From NCBI GenBank assembly GCA_025266875.1, contig JALLLT010000041.1, positions 62,001 through 126,000 of the forward strand: a DNA stretch of 64,000 nt. The letters are read 5' to 3'. Position numbers and translations under genes: made by a program. The notes under the pieces were generated by a model, which saw only the letters and a list, made by a program, of their open reading frames with translations, searched no databases and was not told the origin of the DNA. Shown piece after piece: positions 1-11,665 of this stretch; the stretch's first letter is position 1; every line of letters starts with the position of its first letter. Origin of the DNA: Fennellomyces sp. T-0311. Taxonomy: Eukaryota; Mucoromycota; Mucoromycetes; Mucorales; Lichtheimiaceae.

Positions 1-168
1 GTGATACGAGCCATTCTGAAGATGATCAAAACATCGAAGATGATACCACCTACAGCGAGCCTCCAATTCTTGTCGAGTACTTTCGTAAAATCAAAGACGA
101 TACCAACATGGCAACGGTGGCTCGTCGGACTTGGTAGCCAAGCATGGTCGCTCCTTTGTTTCTTCAGG

Positions 169-2304
169 ATGGTGACCAAATTGTTCACCAGTCGACTTTC
201 TCAAAAAGCGGTCAGAAACAACAGCAACAACAACAACAACCTCATCTGCGTTGCTCCAGTTACACGAAATGTAACAAGCCATCAAGTCGGATTTCTGTCC
301 GCATTGCCTGACGACATTATAATGGAGATATTTCGTTTCCTTGATCGAGACGATTGTTTAAATTGCATGGCTGTCTGCTACTATTGGTACAGCACAGTCC
401 CTCAGTATACGCACGATATCTGGAAGGAGTTATGGTTCTGCAAGCGTGACACACTCAAACACCACCGACGCCGCGAAAAATGCGCGGGTAATCATGTGAA
501 AAGTGTTGTTCTCTCACCATCTCAGAAAGAAGCTTCCTATCGACGCGGTGTATTGGAAGAGTTGAAAGTGCATATGTTGATAAAAAGTTTCCTTGCCTTG
601 GGATGTGACAGTATCGATTCTCTAGGTACGTGTGTGATCTGCTTAAGGATGGAATCGTTGTTCTAAACTGTTTACTTAGAGTTCTCGTTCTGCGGTACGA
701 CAGATCAAGACATGCTACTCAGTATATTGCAGCCATTGCGCCCATGCTTAAAGCGCTTGAAAATGACGCGCCATTTGTCTGAAGCTACTGTTCTCGGCAT
801 ATTTGATGCTTTCCCGCAACTCACCCATTTCTCCTATGAGTACAATGATGATACGAATCGGGTTGCATCTTCTACGCTTCATCACACAATATCCATCAGC
901 TATTACCCAAATATTTCATATCTGTGCCTCTATGTGAACATGTCCAAGGCGTGGAAAGAAAGCATATTAAAACGATGTCCAAATCTGCGCTGCTTTATTG
1001 ATGCACACCAGTACATCTACGAGGTTCCCACAGCTGTTGATCTCAATTCACTCTTTACTTGGTGCCCAAAGATCACCTTTCTCGAAACCAGAGGAATTAA
1101 CCCGCGCCAAGATCCTGATGCCCATATTGATGATGATCAGTCTGGGCTTCGATACTATAATACATCTGCTAGCTATGAAGTCGATCAAATAGCACGGCTT
1201 TTGATGAAAAGCCAGGACACATTGGAATTCCTATCCCTATCCAGAGATCGAATCTATTACGACTGGTCTCCAATATTCGAAACAGTTCAGTTACCCAACT
1301 TGCGCACACTGGTTTCTAGTTTTAATAGTTTTACTCCTCTGGCACTCGCTGCCCTGCTCAACCATTGCCCGGCTCTGGAACTACTTTGCTTGGATTTTTC
1401 ATACTCTAGTCCAGCCTTAGATTCGTCTTTTATCCGATCCCTCCCTATCATGTATCGAGTTCGACACTTGCGTTTGCGCGGTATGAAAGTCGCTGACGGC
1501 CTTTCGTTGCTTACGATACTGGAACGTTTCCCGAGCTTGGAGAAGCTAGTGATCTACGAATCATCTATCGCTCTCGTGCTACCTTTGTACTTTGACGGCT
1601 TACGACACTTAAAGTATCTTGAGATGCGATACATCTCCTGGAGACCTGATCGTGGTGATGATAGGGAGCCAAGAGTTGCCCAGTTGTTCGAATGGTTGAA
1701 TGAAAGCCTAAAACTCGAGACTATAAAGCTTCAAGCTGTACCACTGATTGGACGGAACGCGCTGGCAACAGTTGCCGGTATATCGGCTTTGACATACCTC
1801 GACATTTGCATCACACGAGAAATATCAAAAGCTGGATTATTGGAATTCATCAAGATGCTTCGTAAAACGGCGATCGAGACGTTGAAGCTTCGGGATGTTT
1901 TTCAGCTATCGTTTGCGGCAATGGATGCTTTGACAGAATTGCCGCTACTTTCGGTATTTTGCGTGCAATCGAGCGGCATTTCATATGGAACATACGATAT
2001 CACTGTCGTTGCAGAGCAAGGGTTACGACAAATCCTTCGGAAGGCTCCAAACCTGACCGCTGTTTTGTTTCTTTCCTTACTCACCGTCATAGGTGAAAAA
2101 GGATCACTTTCTCAAGATGAAGTTTTTGACCTAGTGAAGGAGGAAGTACCCAGGTACAATCGATTCAGGAAAAATCCTCGAAACTGGGATATGCAGATAG
2201 ACTATCTGTCCACTCTGAAGCAGCTAAAATGCGTAATCATAAAGTGCGTGGACAATGGGAATTTTCCCGTAGCCTCCGTAGATCCAGATGGTTTTTGGTT
2301 ATAG
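169..2304 (+). CDS. F-box / leucine-rich-repeat protein (5' end uncertain)
   Basis: Probable substrate adaptor of an SCF ubiquitin ligase: the F-box would bind Skp1 and the LRR-like tail the target. Exons 169-625 and 680-2304 (intron GTACGT...CTTAG) join in frame to 693 aa. The F-box lies at about residues 43-90 and starts LSALPDDIIMEIFRFLD. The rest is a solenoid of irregular LRRs (repeated NLRTL, LEKL, LKYLEM-type strands) ending at a TAG-free TAA/TAG stop near 2304. The ATG at 169 is the first plausible one in this frame, but the frame stays open to the window edge, so upstream exons may exist. A different frame over bases 3-134 also reads like protein (acidic, with EYFRKIKDD), which suggests a missing upstream exon or a neighbouring gene. 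An Asn run encoded by AAC repeats precedes the F-box. The family call is firm; the target is unknown. Confidence 0.8.
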
Positions 2305-2947
2305 TATCTTTTCATTTATAAATGATGAACAGTATAGTAGTTGTCATCTGTATACATGCAAATGAAATGCTTCCTGACTTTTTTTTTTTGAAATATGGGA
2401 GTCAATTGAGAAGCAGTTTTTATCCAAGTTGCAGCACTCACTATAAAGAAGGCACTCGCTGGTTTGGGGAAAAGAGGGTGCATTCGTAAAGATCGCGCTA
2501 TCAGACGATGACTCGAATAGCTTGTAGCGTTGGAAATATGATTAGAGATTCAGTTGCACTGGAAATATACTTGAGAAGTGGGTTCGCTTTATTTACCTAT
2601 GCCGTAACTAATACGCTTATATTTACTATTATGATCATCACTCCTCCATGAGATTTTATGGTAGATACGTATGCGCGTGTTATGTGCCCATTGTTAATAG
2701 CATTTGAACATCCCATCTTTCTAACTGGCACCTGACAGAGTGTAGCCGTTCGATTTTTGATATAGTGATTGGTCGATGATAGTAATATCCTAATCCAAGG
2801 AGAAAGAGGCCATACGTATAAGGTAAGCAATCAGTCGTATATAGCATATAAAGTATATAGCAGGATATTATATATCACTCTTGGTGAATTTAATTGAATG
2901 ACGATATTATTAGTAGATAAGTATATATGTATAGAAATACACATAAA
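2305..2947. other. intergenic, AT-rich
   Basis: This is the 3' flank of the F-box gene. I see no convincing ORF or RNA gene; short frames on both strands lack family motifs. It ends at the left target-site duplication of a LINE fragment. Confidence 0.5.
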
Positions 2948-2960
2948 TAAAGTATATATC
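2948..2960 (+). repeat. left target-site duplication of LINE fragment A
   Basis: The 13-mer TAAAGTATATATC occurs here and again exactly at 3333-3345, directly flanking the LINE 3' fragment. A direct repeat this long at the two edges of a retroelement fragment is the usual mark of target-primed insertion. Confidence 0.75.
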
Positions 2961-3332
2961 GCGTGGCCCGCACTTTTGCATGTCCTCCGCAAGGTTGATA
3001 GACTGAGCCATAAAGATGCGCAGTACGATGACGATGAACCGGCACCGGAAGAAGCTCTTCAAGGCGGACCATCAGCACGTACATACCACCACACTTAGGG
3101 TGATACCCACGTTTACATTATTGATATTCTATCTACACTGTTTTTCTTCTCTCTAATTCTATAACTTTACGCAACGTTTCCATTTCGGCCTGTCTTTTTC
3201 CCCGTAAGGGGTTTTTTCAGACATGGCGCCAGATACCCTTTTATATCTATACATTTGTACCGCAAGGAAGCGACCATATACCTATTGGAGCAGGTCAAAA
3301 AGTCTTCCAAATAAAATTTATACTTTTTCAAC
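2961..3332 (+). mobile_element. 5'-truncated non-LTR retrotransposon (LINE) 3' fragment A
   Basis: It contains the last codons of a LINE reverse-transcriptase ORF (frame reading WPALLHVLRKVDRLSHKD, then an acidic EPAPEEAL stretch, stop near 3098) followed by a 3' UTR. The same protein end recurs at 31980-32360. The same 3' UTR end, with GCAAGGAAGCGA, CATACCTAT and an AATAAA-like site before ACTTTTTCAACTA, recurs at 32550-32630. The copy is about 372 bp, so it is heavily 5'-truncated, and it is bounded by a perfect 13-bp direct repeat. It lies antisense to the permease gene and its right repeat ends 12 bp from that gene's stop codon, so it must form most of the permease 3' UTR. Confidence 0.75.
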
Positions 3333-3345
3333 TAAAGTATATATC
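3333..3345 (+). repeat. right target-site duplication of LINE fragment A
   Basis: Exact copy of the 13-mer at 2948-2960. It is followed by an A-run and then the stop codon of the permease gene on the minus strand. Confidence 0.75.
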
Positions 3346-3357
3346 TTACAAAAAAAA

Positions 3358-5545
3358 TTAAGCTGTCTTTTCATTCAAAGGAATCTCTGTACGTTCAACA
3401 GCGTTTCCAGCAGTAATAACTTGAGGGTAATCCTCATCATCCTTGTCCTTGCTAATCTTTGAAGACTTTCCATCCTCATCGTCGCTGAATTCGTGTTCAT
3501 CCTCATGCCAATTGAAGGGCTTTCCTTGTGCCTTAGCAACCAAATAACGCATATAGATAGGCAAGAATGGCTTGCCACGAATCACTTCCCAATAGGGTTC
3601 GCGTGCCGAGTAATCGGGCTTGATGCGACCGAACGAGATTTTTTCGACGACCCAGACAAAGGTGTTGATGACAATGTAAGCGACCAAACCACCAACGACA
3701 CCATAAGCGATGGAGTAAGTGAAAGGCATAACGGCGATAGTGATAAAAGCGGGAATAGCATCACCAGGGTAATCCCAATTGATGCTGCGTGCACTTGAAG
3801 TCATCATAGAGCCGACGATCACTAAAGCTCCTCCAGTGGCCCAAGGTGGGAAAGATGCAAAGATTGGCGAAAAGAAAATTGAGATAAAGAAGCCAAAACC
3901 GACGGTAATGGCCGTGATACCGGTGCGGCCACCTTCGGCGATACCAGCACCTGATTCGACATAGGCGGTGACGGGAGAACAGCCGAAACAAGCACCAACG
4001 ATAATGGAAATAGCATCAGTCAAAAAGGCAAGCGAAGATCGCTCGAAGTCACCATGCTTGTCCATGTAGCCACCATATTTGGCCATCGAGTAAAGAGTGC
4101 CGGTGGTATCCAAAATGTCAACATACTGCAAAAATGGATTTAGTCATGCTAGAAAACAAGCCCGATCTGTGGAACCTAGATCTATTTACCAAAAAGGTAA
4201 TCAATGCAACCCACGTCTGGCCGGTGGACAAGTCAAATTCGAACTGTGCAAGAATACTATTACAGATGGGTGTTAGCTGATTGGTTTAAAACATGTTGAG
4301 AAGAAAAAAACATTACCGATCGAGGGGCTGTACTCGAACTACCTGCTTGAAGTAATCAAACATGGCTTGACCAGAGACGGTGTATGGGAAGAGAGTGACT
4401 TCACTGACACGAGGCCATGAAGTGATAGCAATGAAAATAATACCAATCAAAAGGGCACCGCGAACACGGTACATCATCAAGATTGACATGATCAACAAGC
4501 CCAAGATACCTTTGCAAAAGAACCATAAGCAAGTGTTGAAGAAAGTCGAAAGCGGCTATAAGATTTACCCATCCACAACGTAGGGGATTCCATTGTGCCA
4601 CCAGTACAAGCACCAGTCTCATCCTTCATTGAAGCAGTACAGCCAGCTTTAAAGTCCATTTTTGATTAGTACGGGACCGATCGTTTCTTATTTGGACAAG
4701 AGTAGTGTTACCCAAAGAGACCAAAGTAGCAGCATCAGGACCGACAAGACCGATGCCTTCGGATCCTTGCAGACCGACAAAGCAGAGGAAGAGACCGATA
4801 CCGACACCCATACCCAATTTAATACACATTGGGATAATTCTTGCTAACCATTGTCGAATACCAAGGATGGTCAATACCAAAAAGATGAAACCTTCGATGA
4901 AGACAGCACCCATGGCAGTCTTGTAAGAAATGTTTCCGGTTCCATGATATCCAACGACCTAAGCGAATACTTCTTTTTTAGGTTCAATTCATACGATTTG
5001 TTTTGTACAGTAAGCGAACATACAGTGTAGGTAAAGTAAGCATTCAAACCCATACTTGTTTAAAAAGAAAAAGAAAAATTAGTGGCTGCTTTTTGCACGA
5101 CACGAAAAAAAAAATAGTTACCCAGGCGCCAGACCGATAGGAAGATTTGCCAAAGTACCAAAGAGAATGCAAGCAATCGTACAGGTAATAGCGGTACCAG
5201 CAATCAATTGAACACGGAATTCATTGACGCAAAGCAGGTATTCGTCGTTTAAATCACACACTGGATCATCCTCGGTTCCGTCACAAACACACGTTCCACC
5301 ACTGGCACTGAGAATGGCAGCATTTACTGAAATAATATATGCCTTTAGGATAGAGTTAATAAAGAGAAATCGAGTGAGTGATATTTTTCTTTTACCATGG
5401 CAAAGAAAGTGGTGGCTCCAGCGCGAAGTTCGGTTAAGAATCGAGTATTTTTGCGTTCGCGTCGTGCTCCTGAACCTTCAAGCTGGAAATATCGACCAGC
5501 ACGAGACTGGGCGACATAATCGTTGATTTTATCTGCCCAAGTCAT
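3358..5545 (-). CDS. azgA: AzgA-type purine (hypoxanthine/adenine/guanine) permease
   Basis: Proton-coupled uptake of purine bases across the plasma membrane (NCS2/AzgA-like family). Eight exons join in frame: 5545-5396, 5342-5122, 5054-5024, 4958-4712, 4646-4569, 4509-4317, 4256-4190, 4125-3358, giving 584 aa, the usual length for fungal AzgA. Family motifs are readable: MTWADKINDYVAQSRAGRYF at the N-terminus, TFFAMAYIISVNAAIL across intron 1, LPIGLAPGMGLNAYFTY across intron 2, YVDILDTTGTLY, and SPVTAYVESGAGIAEGGRTG. There are many hydrophobic membrane segments and an acidic, charged cytosolic tail. Intron 1 must use the acceptor CTAAAG, because the nearer TTTCAG would put TAA in frame. A LINE fragment sits just beyond the stop codon. 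Substrate preference among purines is inferred from the family. Confidence 0.93.
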
Positions 5546-6755
5546 GGTTGGCAAAGAGAAAAAGAGCTCAAAAGAAAAAGGAAAAGAAAAAAAAATCGGT
5601 CTTCGTATATAAATGTTTAATCAGTAGCGTCAACGAATTCTCCAGATTTTTGATCCAGTACTAGATTTCCTTTTCCAGGTAATTGGTGCAACAAGGCCGC
5701 AAGATAAGCAAAAGCTCGCGATATTCCTTTTTGTGTTCTGTTGTGTATTATAGCACACGAAATCCGCTATCAAAGAATGGCTTCTATAACTCGACAAGTG
5801 CCACATTATCAGAGATAAGCAAACGCAACATTGATAAAAAGAGGGAAGCACTTTATTTAAAGAAACATAGAAGACTTGGACAAAAAAGAAGTCGGAACAG
5901 TTTTGTAGACACAGATGAGCTGCATCGAAAAAAAAAACTTTGGTGGACCGAGAAAAGGGCACCACTTGAAAGATATCGTTTATCCAGGTGCACTGTGTAC
6001 CCCCAGTTCGTGTTGTTATCTTGCGCGCCTTCCCCCCGCCCTCACGCTCACTTTCTATAAGCAGTTTGCGTGACCTTGCGACGTTACAATCAGCGAGCAT
6101 GATCATATGCCAATGCATTGCCTTCCTCGGCCTGCTTATTATCGACTTTTATACCTTGTATAATTCCAAAACATTGGCTGCAAAAAATGAAACCTTGCAG
6201 TGGATGAGATCAAACCATAAAACTAAAAAAAGAAAGGCAGATCAACGAGCGTACTATGACATGATGTCTTATGTTACCCGGCTCCGTACAAATGCGATAA
6301 ACCGGGACAAACGTTAAGTATGTTCTCCGCAAAGAGAAAAAGGTGATCCGACCACGAAAGCGGCAATGTTTCAACCCAGTATTTCGGAACCCCAGTCCCG
6401 TCGTATCAATGGGCAGCAAGATAATAAATGCTCGATTAACATTGTCCACCCATAAACCTCTTCAACCTTGTAATCGTCGTTCGCGTGCCATGCTTATTTG
6501 GAAGGGTTGCACTTATTACAGACCAAAAAAAATACGATGTCCGGTGAAAATCTAAAGTCCGGACCGGACACTGCCGACGTTGGGGGGTTACTTGGAAAGG
6601 TTGCCTAAGCAACTTTTTGCTCCTTCTCTATCAACGCGTAAAGACAAGGTATGCTGAAATACACGAACAAAGGGCATCCTTACGACATGAAAACGGATGG
6701 ATGAACGGATGGATGAGAACGATACGCTAATACATCAACCCAGTTTTTGCCAATC
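5546..6755. promoter_or_regulatory. divergent promoter region azgA / RPL17
   Basis: About 1.2 kb between two divergent starts. A TATATA at 5606-5611 lies about 60 nt upstream of the permease ATG. An antisense-like 162-codon frame here has no family motif and unlikely composition. Nothing else is supported. Confidence 0.45.
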
Positions 6756-7566
6756 ATGGTGAGATACGCTGCCACTCCCTCCAACGCGTCCAAAGGTTAG
6801 CATTCGAATCCGATCGATTTGGAATTTATTTTTTTTTCTTCAGAACAACATTAACCAAAAGTACTTGCCTTTTAGCTGCCAAGTCTCGTGGTTCTTACCT
6901 CCGTGTTCACGCAAGTATTTCCGGCAATTCGAAAAAGGAACGAGAATTATAACACATTTAATATATATATATAGTTCAAGAACACCCACGAGGTCGCAGC
7001 TGCCATCAAGGGCTTGAAGTTGAGCAAGGCTTACAGCTACTTGCAAAATGTCACTGAGCACAAGCAGTGCATTCCTTTCCGTCACTTTAACGGCGGTGTT
7101 GGCCGTACTGCTCAGGCCAAGGAATTCAAGGCCACTCAGGGTCGCTGGCCCGTCAAGTCGGTCAAGTTCATTACTGACTTGTTGAAGAACGCTGAATCGA
7201 ACGCTGAGGTAATTATCAAAGGAATAGGTGCTTTGGGTATGAAGCAGGTTGAATTGACAAATCCATTGCAGGCCAAGGGTTTGAACGTCGAGGAGCTTTA
7301 CATTTCGAGCATCATTGTCAACCAGGCTCCCAAGCACCGTCGTCGCACTTACCGTGCCCACGGTAGAATGTAAGTTGTGCGTGCGCATGGTTGACAGGTC
7401 AACTAATGATGTATACCACCATAGCAACCCCTACATGACCTCGCCTTCCCACATTGAGGTTATCCTCACCGAAAAGGAAGAGACTGTCGCCAAGGCTGCC
7501 GAGAACAAGGTTGCCCGCTTGAACAAGCGTCAGTTGGCCCGCAACGCTCGTCTTGCCCGCGCTTAA
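6756..7566 (+). CDS. RPL17: 60S ribosomal protein L17 (uL22)
   Basis: Structural protein of the large ribosomal subunit that lines the peptide exit tunnel. Exons 6756-6795, 6876-6910, 6975-7208, 7272-7369 and 7425-7566 join to 182 aa, the normal length. Conserved stretches include [55 protein letters not shown] and [20 protein letters not shown]. Intron 2 (6911-6974) begins with GCAAGT, not GT: only this splice restores the invariant VH|FKNT junction. Four introns in so short a gene, the first two exons being only 40 and 35 nt, is typical of fungal ribosomal protein genes. The start is the first ATG and matches the family. Confidence 0.97.
6911..6974 (+). other. GC-AG intron in RPL17
   Basis: The donor is CAC|GCAAGT and the acceptor ATATAG|TTC. 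The only nearby GT (GTATTT) would shift the frame and break the conserved VHFKNT sequence. The other three introns of the gene have GT donors. Confidence 0.85.
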
Positions 7567-7619
7567 ATAAAAAAGAAGAGATGATTATGCTTTGATCTTT
7601 TTTTCTTTATTACGACTTA

Positions 7620-7634
7620 TGTGTGTGTGTGTGT
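7620..7634. repeat. (GT)n microsatellite
   Basis: Short TG dinucleotide run between the convergent 3' ends of RPL17 and the long F-box gene. Confidence 0.8.
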
Positions 7635-7661
7635 AATGTATGTTCAGTGTGTTGCTTGCTA

Positions 7662-10600
7662 TTAGGGTGGTGGGGTTTGCGGATGCTGGGTGCGCTTTTT
7701 GTTTTTCTTCTTGCGTTGACTGTTCAGGATCATCTTGGTCCGGCGATCGTTGTAGGCCGGCCGTATGGATCTCAGAATGTTGTCGTAGAAATCGGGTATA
7801 TTATTCTCGTCGCAAAACTGCCGCACGCTATCTTCGACATCAATGTTCTAACCGTTTCGTTCGTGTTAATGGAAAAGGTCTGTGAAACATAAAACGCATG
7901 TCTTTACCTCGTAACAGTTTAGAGGAGGGAGCTTCTTGTCGGGCACCTCAAATGCAAACGAGCCGACGCGCTTGCCGGGGCCGGACTGAGCGGGTGGGGT
8001 GGTTTGGCCTTCGGATGATGAAGGTGGCGTGGCCGCGCTTTGAGGAGCCGAAGTACCAAGCAAATCCATTTCCAGTGTCGATTCGTTAGCGACAATAGCA
8101 TGCGTATCGTTGATGCCTTGAGACGCTGCCACTGACTGGATGTCGTGGCTAATTTCGGGTTCAGGCGTTTTTCTGGCGGATGATGGGGTGCTGCCGCTTG
8201 GTTTAGGAGAAGACGACGACACCTTGTTGACAAGGGGGATCAACGGTTGCTGCATGGATGGAGCCGTTGAGAGCTCCGTTGAGGGAGACATGATCACGTC
8301 CGAAGTATCCACCAAGTCATTGAACTGGTCCTTCACTTGCTGGTCCTGCGGTGGACTGTTATCCGGGGTCAAGCTTTCGACATCCTTCCATATCGACGAA
8401 TCAAAGGACTTTCGTGTGGATGGACGGGCATCCAAGTCATCGCTTTTGCCATTGACAACGTCACTAGTATCGATCAAAAGGTCGGATTGGGGATCAGCGC
8501 GGGCATTACCGGTGTAACTCCTCGCAACCTGCTCTGCCACGGTCAGTGCTGCAAAATCGCGCCACTGCGCACTTCCTCCGTCATCGTTACGAGGCTTGTC
8601 GGCGGGGGCTGGCTTTGTGGACCGGGTGTTCTCACTAGAATTCTTCGGCAGACCTACTGAAAATGCACTCGCGTTATTTTTTTATTGACGAAAGTTTACA
8701 GTCAAATCACTCCCAGCCCTCATCGAATCCCAGCCCGAAATGCAGATCATCGCGCTCCGGGTGATCTATGGCAGCAGGACTCTGGCGGATATTCCACATG
8801 CTCATTGGATTCCACTGAGGACTGCCGGGGTGCATCGGTGCAAGAGGTTTACCTTTGGTGGGTCCATTCTGCTGGCGGTACTGCGGCCCCAGCGTCGGTG
8901 AAGTCTTGATGGTCACTCCATCATCCACGTCCCAATTGATCTTTTCCTCGTCGTCGCTCAGCGGTTCGGGCGCCCGTTTGTTAGGTTGCTTGGCGCCTGT
9001 CAGGGGCTTCTTTGCTGGCGTTTTGGCTTCGGCGATGGATGGCCACGCGACAGTGGCTAATTTGGATTGACTTGCTTGTTGTGCCGGTGCTGGTTCGCTC
9101 TTGTTGGGCGTAGTCCATTGCTTGGTCGTGTTGTCCCAGAAAGCCGTCTGCTTTTGCTGCTCAAGTACTTCATGGGCAAAGCCTTGATGTCGCAAATCAT
9201 CCCAAGCAATATGAGTCTTTGGCCGTCCCCATCCGTCGTTCTGCATAGTAAACGACGGACGCTGATTGCGGCCCCCACTCCGCGACGATCGAGGCTCCAG
9301 AGTCGTCTGCTGCCATTGATGCTCGTGACGCTCTGCGGTGTACGGCACCCAAGGTTGATCGGCTTGTTTGCGAGCGGGAGGAGCTTCTTGTTTGGAAGGA
9401 CCGCTCACCTTTTTGGACCATACGTTGGAATTGTGGACGCCCCAACCGCCAAGCTCAACCTCACCCGCCGCGCCTTTCTTGTCTGCCGGGCTGTTTTTGC
9501 CCAGGGACGGCCATTCTTCTTGCACTGCGGATATAGGCTCTTCTTCTTCCATGTACGGTGCAGCTGGGGCCGATTCTTTTGCGTCGTATCCCGCACCGTA
9601 TTGCTGAACTTCTTGCTCGTCGCTGATGGGAGATTGCGAACGACTTTCGCGCAAATCGTCTTCAAAGTCGTCCGCGGACTCTGGAACAGGCTCGGGCTCT
9701 GATTCTGGCATCAATGCAGCGCGTTGGGATAAGCGTGAGTAGCGGGGAGCGGGGGAGTTGTCGGCGGTGGATTGGGGGAGGTATTTCTGAATTTCGGACT
9801 CGGTGCCGTGGGCAGCCCATATGGCTGGAGTGGTGGGTCGGTGCTGGTTCTTTAACGAAGTCATGCGTGATAAAGGCTTGGGAAATTGTTCTGTTCACAA
9901 AAAACATCTTGTTAGAAAGACGCCCGATGCCTCGGCAAACCTGCTTTCCTTCTGAACTTTACCTGCTTCAGAATCTTCAAACTCTGGACTTGCCGAAGCC
10001 TGCTCCGGCTCACTTTGTTCTTTGGCCTCGTCGTCCAGCTCGCTGTCGACCTGTTTGTCACACAGCAATAAGCAAGATGATGCCACCACGCTGCAGAATC
10101 GAAGAACCTACCTTAACTCGCTCGATGGCATCTTCCAGCTCCTCCACGCCAATGTTGAGTTCCTTGGCAAGTCTGAGTAATTGCTCGCCTGTCAGGAACC
10201 TGTTCTTGGGCATGGGTGCAAAGTCATAGCGACTGGCAGTAGCTATGGCATCGATCGCCCGCTCATCCAGCGTAACGATGGGTCTCGGACTGGTGGGGTC
10301 ATTGACATCGCGTTCGGTGCCGTACGTGCCGATATCGGACTGGGCAAGGTTGGGATAATCAACGAAGCGTAGATGGCGGAGGGAGTATTCGGTGGCAGCG
10401 CAACATAACTGGTGGATTGCCTGTGGTGATAAATCGCCCGAGGACTCAAAGTGAACGTTTTGGATGGTTTGTCGGGCCTCGGACTTGCCCAGGGCGGCGA
10501 GGGTCTGATCGCTGATTCCTGGGCATCGGATCACATGGAATAGCTGCAGGTGGTTGTTTGCCTCCAGCAATGGTGCCATTGCACTATCGCTGACATCGCG

Positions 10601-11665
10601 GCAGTTGAAAAGTCCGAGCGTGGTGAGCGAGTTGCATGATTGTGACAAATCCCACATGACGCTGTCAGGCACAATCATGTTTTCAATGACCAGTCGCTTC
10701 ATCGACGTGCTTGTACTGGCGGTGGTCGTGCTCCAGTCCGTGCCGGTGTGCTTTTTGAAGCTCTTGGGATCTGCGCGCAGCTCCAGGCTTTCGAGGCGTC
10801 GACACTTGGATATCGCTGTGGCAATGATATTGGCCGTGACCTTTTCGGTCCCATGCAACGTGAATGCTTTCAAATTGACAAATCGACTGAGCACCTCTTG
10901 AACATCACCATCGGTCATTGGGCTTGCGTAGGTCAAGGTCAAATGCGTCAAGTTCAATGACCCCGAGCACAGCGCTGTCAGAGCTTCCCGCTCCATTCCC
11001 ATGATTGGCACATGGAGCGATCTGAGCAGCGATGCCCGGGAAGCCAACATGCTCGCGAAGGGCAAGGACAGGACAAAGTGACCATCCAGCCGCAGTTCAT
11101 GCAGCTTTGCTACGGTGTTTCTGAGGACAAACGGTTGTTGAAAGGAATCATTTGCGCCTATAATGCTGATACTACGCAAATGGGTCAACGTGGCACCAAT
11201 CTGTTCGATATGCATCGGGTTGAGCCTCCAGCCGTAGAGCTTTAGCGTTTCGATGTTTTCGCATTGACGCGCGAGTTGAGTGATGAGACTGGCTGACCAA
11301 AGAAGGTTCTCTTTGTTGTGGCGAAAGAGCGTGGAGTCGAGAACAGGTCGAAACACGGTCGGATAGTCCTCGTCGCGTAAGCATAGCGACAGATGTTTGA
11401 CTTGAAGCGCGAGACTTTTTCGTGGAAAAGCCGACGCCACGAACAGTTTGAGGCTTTCTGGGTCCTTGAACACGGGCGCTTCCCAAAGAACAGCTTTGGC
11501 GGCTGGACTCCACGTCGGGCTGACCTGGCATAGCTGCATCAAGTCCTGTTGTGACAAGAAACGGCAAATGTGCTCCATAATGTCATGTCGCAATTTGAGG
11601 ACACCCCGGGTATCCTGGGTCAATTCTGAGAGCCATTCGTCGTCTTGCAAAAAGTCGGCTTGCAT
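7662..11665 (-). CDS. long F-box/LRR protein with a disordered, Trp-rich C-terminal tail
   Basis: Probable SCF adaptor. Exons 11665-10112, 10050-9963, 9890-8711, 8634-7908 and 7847-7662 join in frame to 1244 aa. The F-box is at about residues 25-70 (HDIMEHICRFLSQQDLMQLC, then SPTW). LRRs follow to about residue 470, with typical AMN1/FBXL-type units such as LTTLGLFNCRDVSDSAM. After a short helical segment (LLRLAKELNIGVEELEDAIE), the remaining 700 or so residues are low-complexity, rich in S, P, E and K, and carry scattered tryptophans (GGWGVHN, DGWGRPK, AFWDN, INWDV, EGWDEN, AQWRDF). A compact basic C-terminus (QRKKKNKKR) follows SVRQFCDENNIPDFYDNIL. The intron 8635-8710 uses the distal acceptor TTCTAG; nearer acceptors give stops. 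I do not recognise a named orthologue. Confidence 0.8.

Noticed and set aside
5630..6118. 162-codon minus ORF upstream of the permease
   Set aside because: Cys/Phe-rich, low-complexity composition and an overlapping open frame on the other strand; it looks like promoter DNA.
8635..8710. End of the long F-box gene at the TGA near 8707, with a separate downstream gene
   Set aside because: The downstream coding block has no ATG of its own, and a GTGATT...TTCTAG intron restores one continuous frame.
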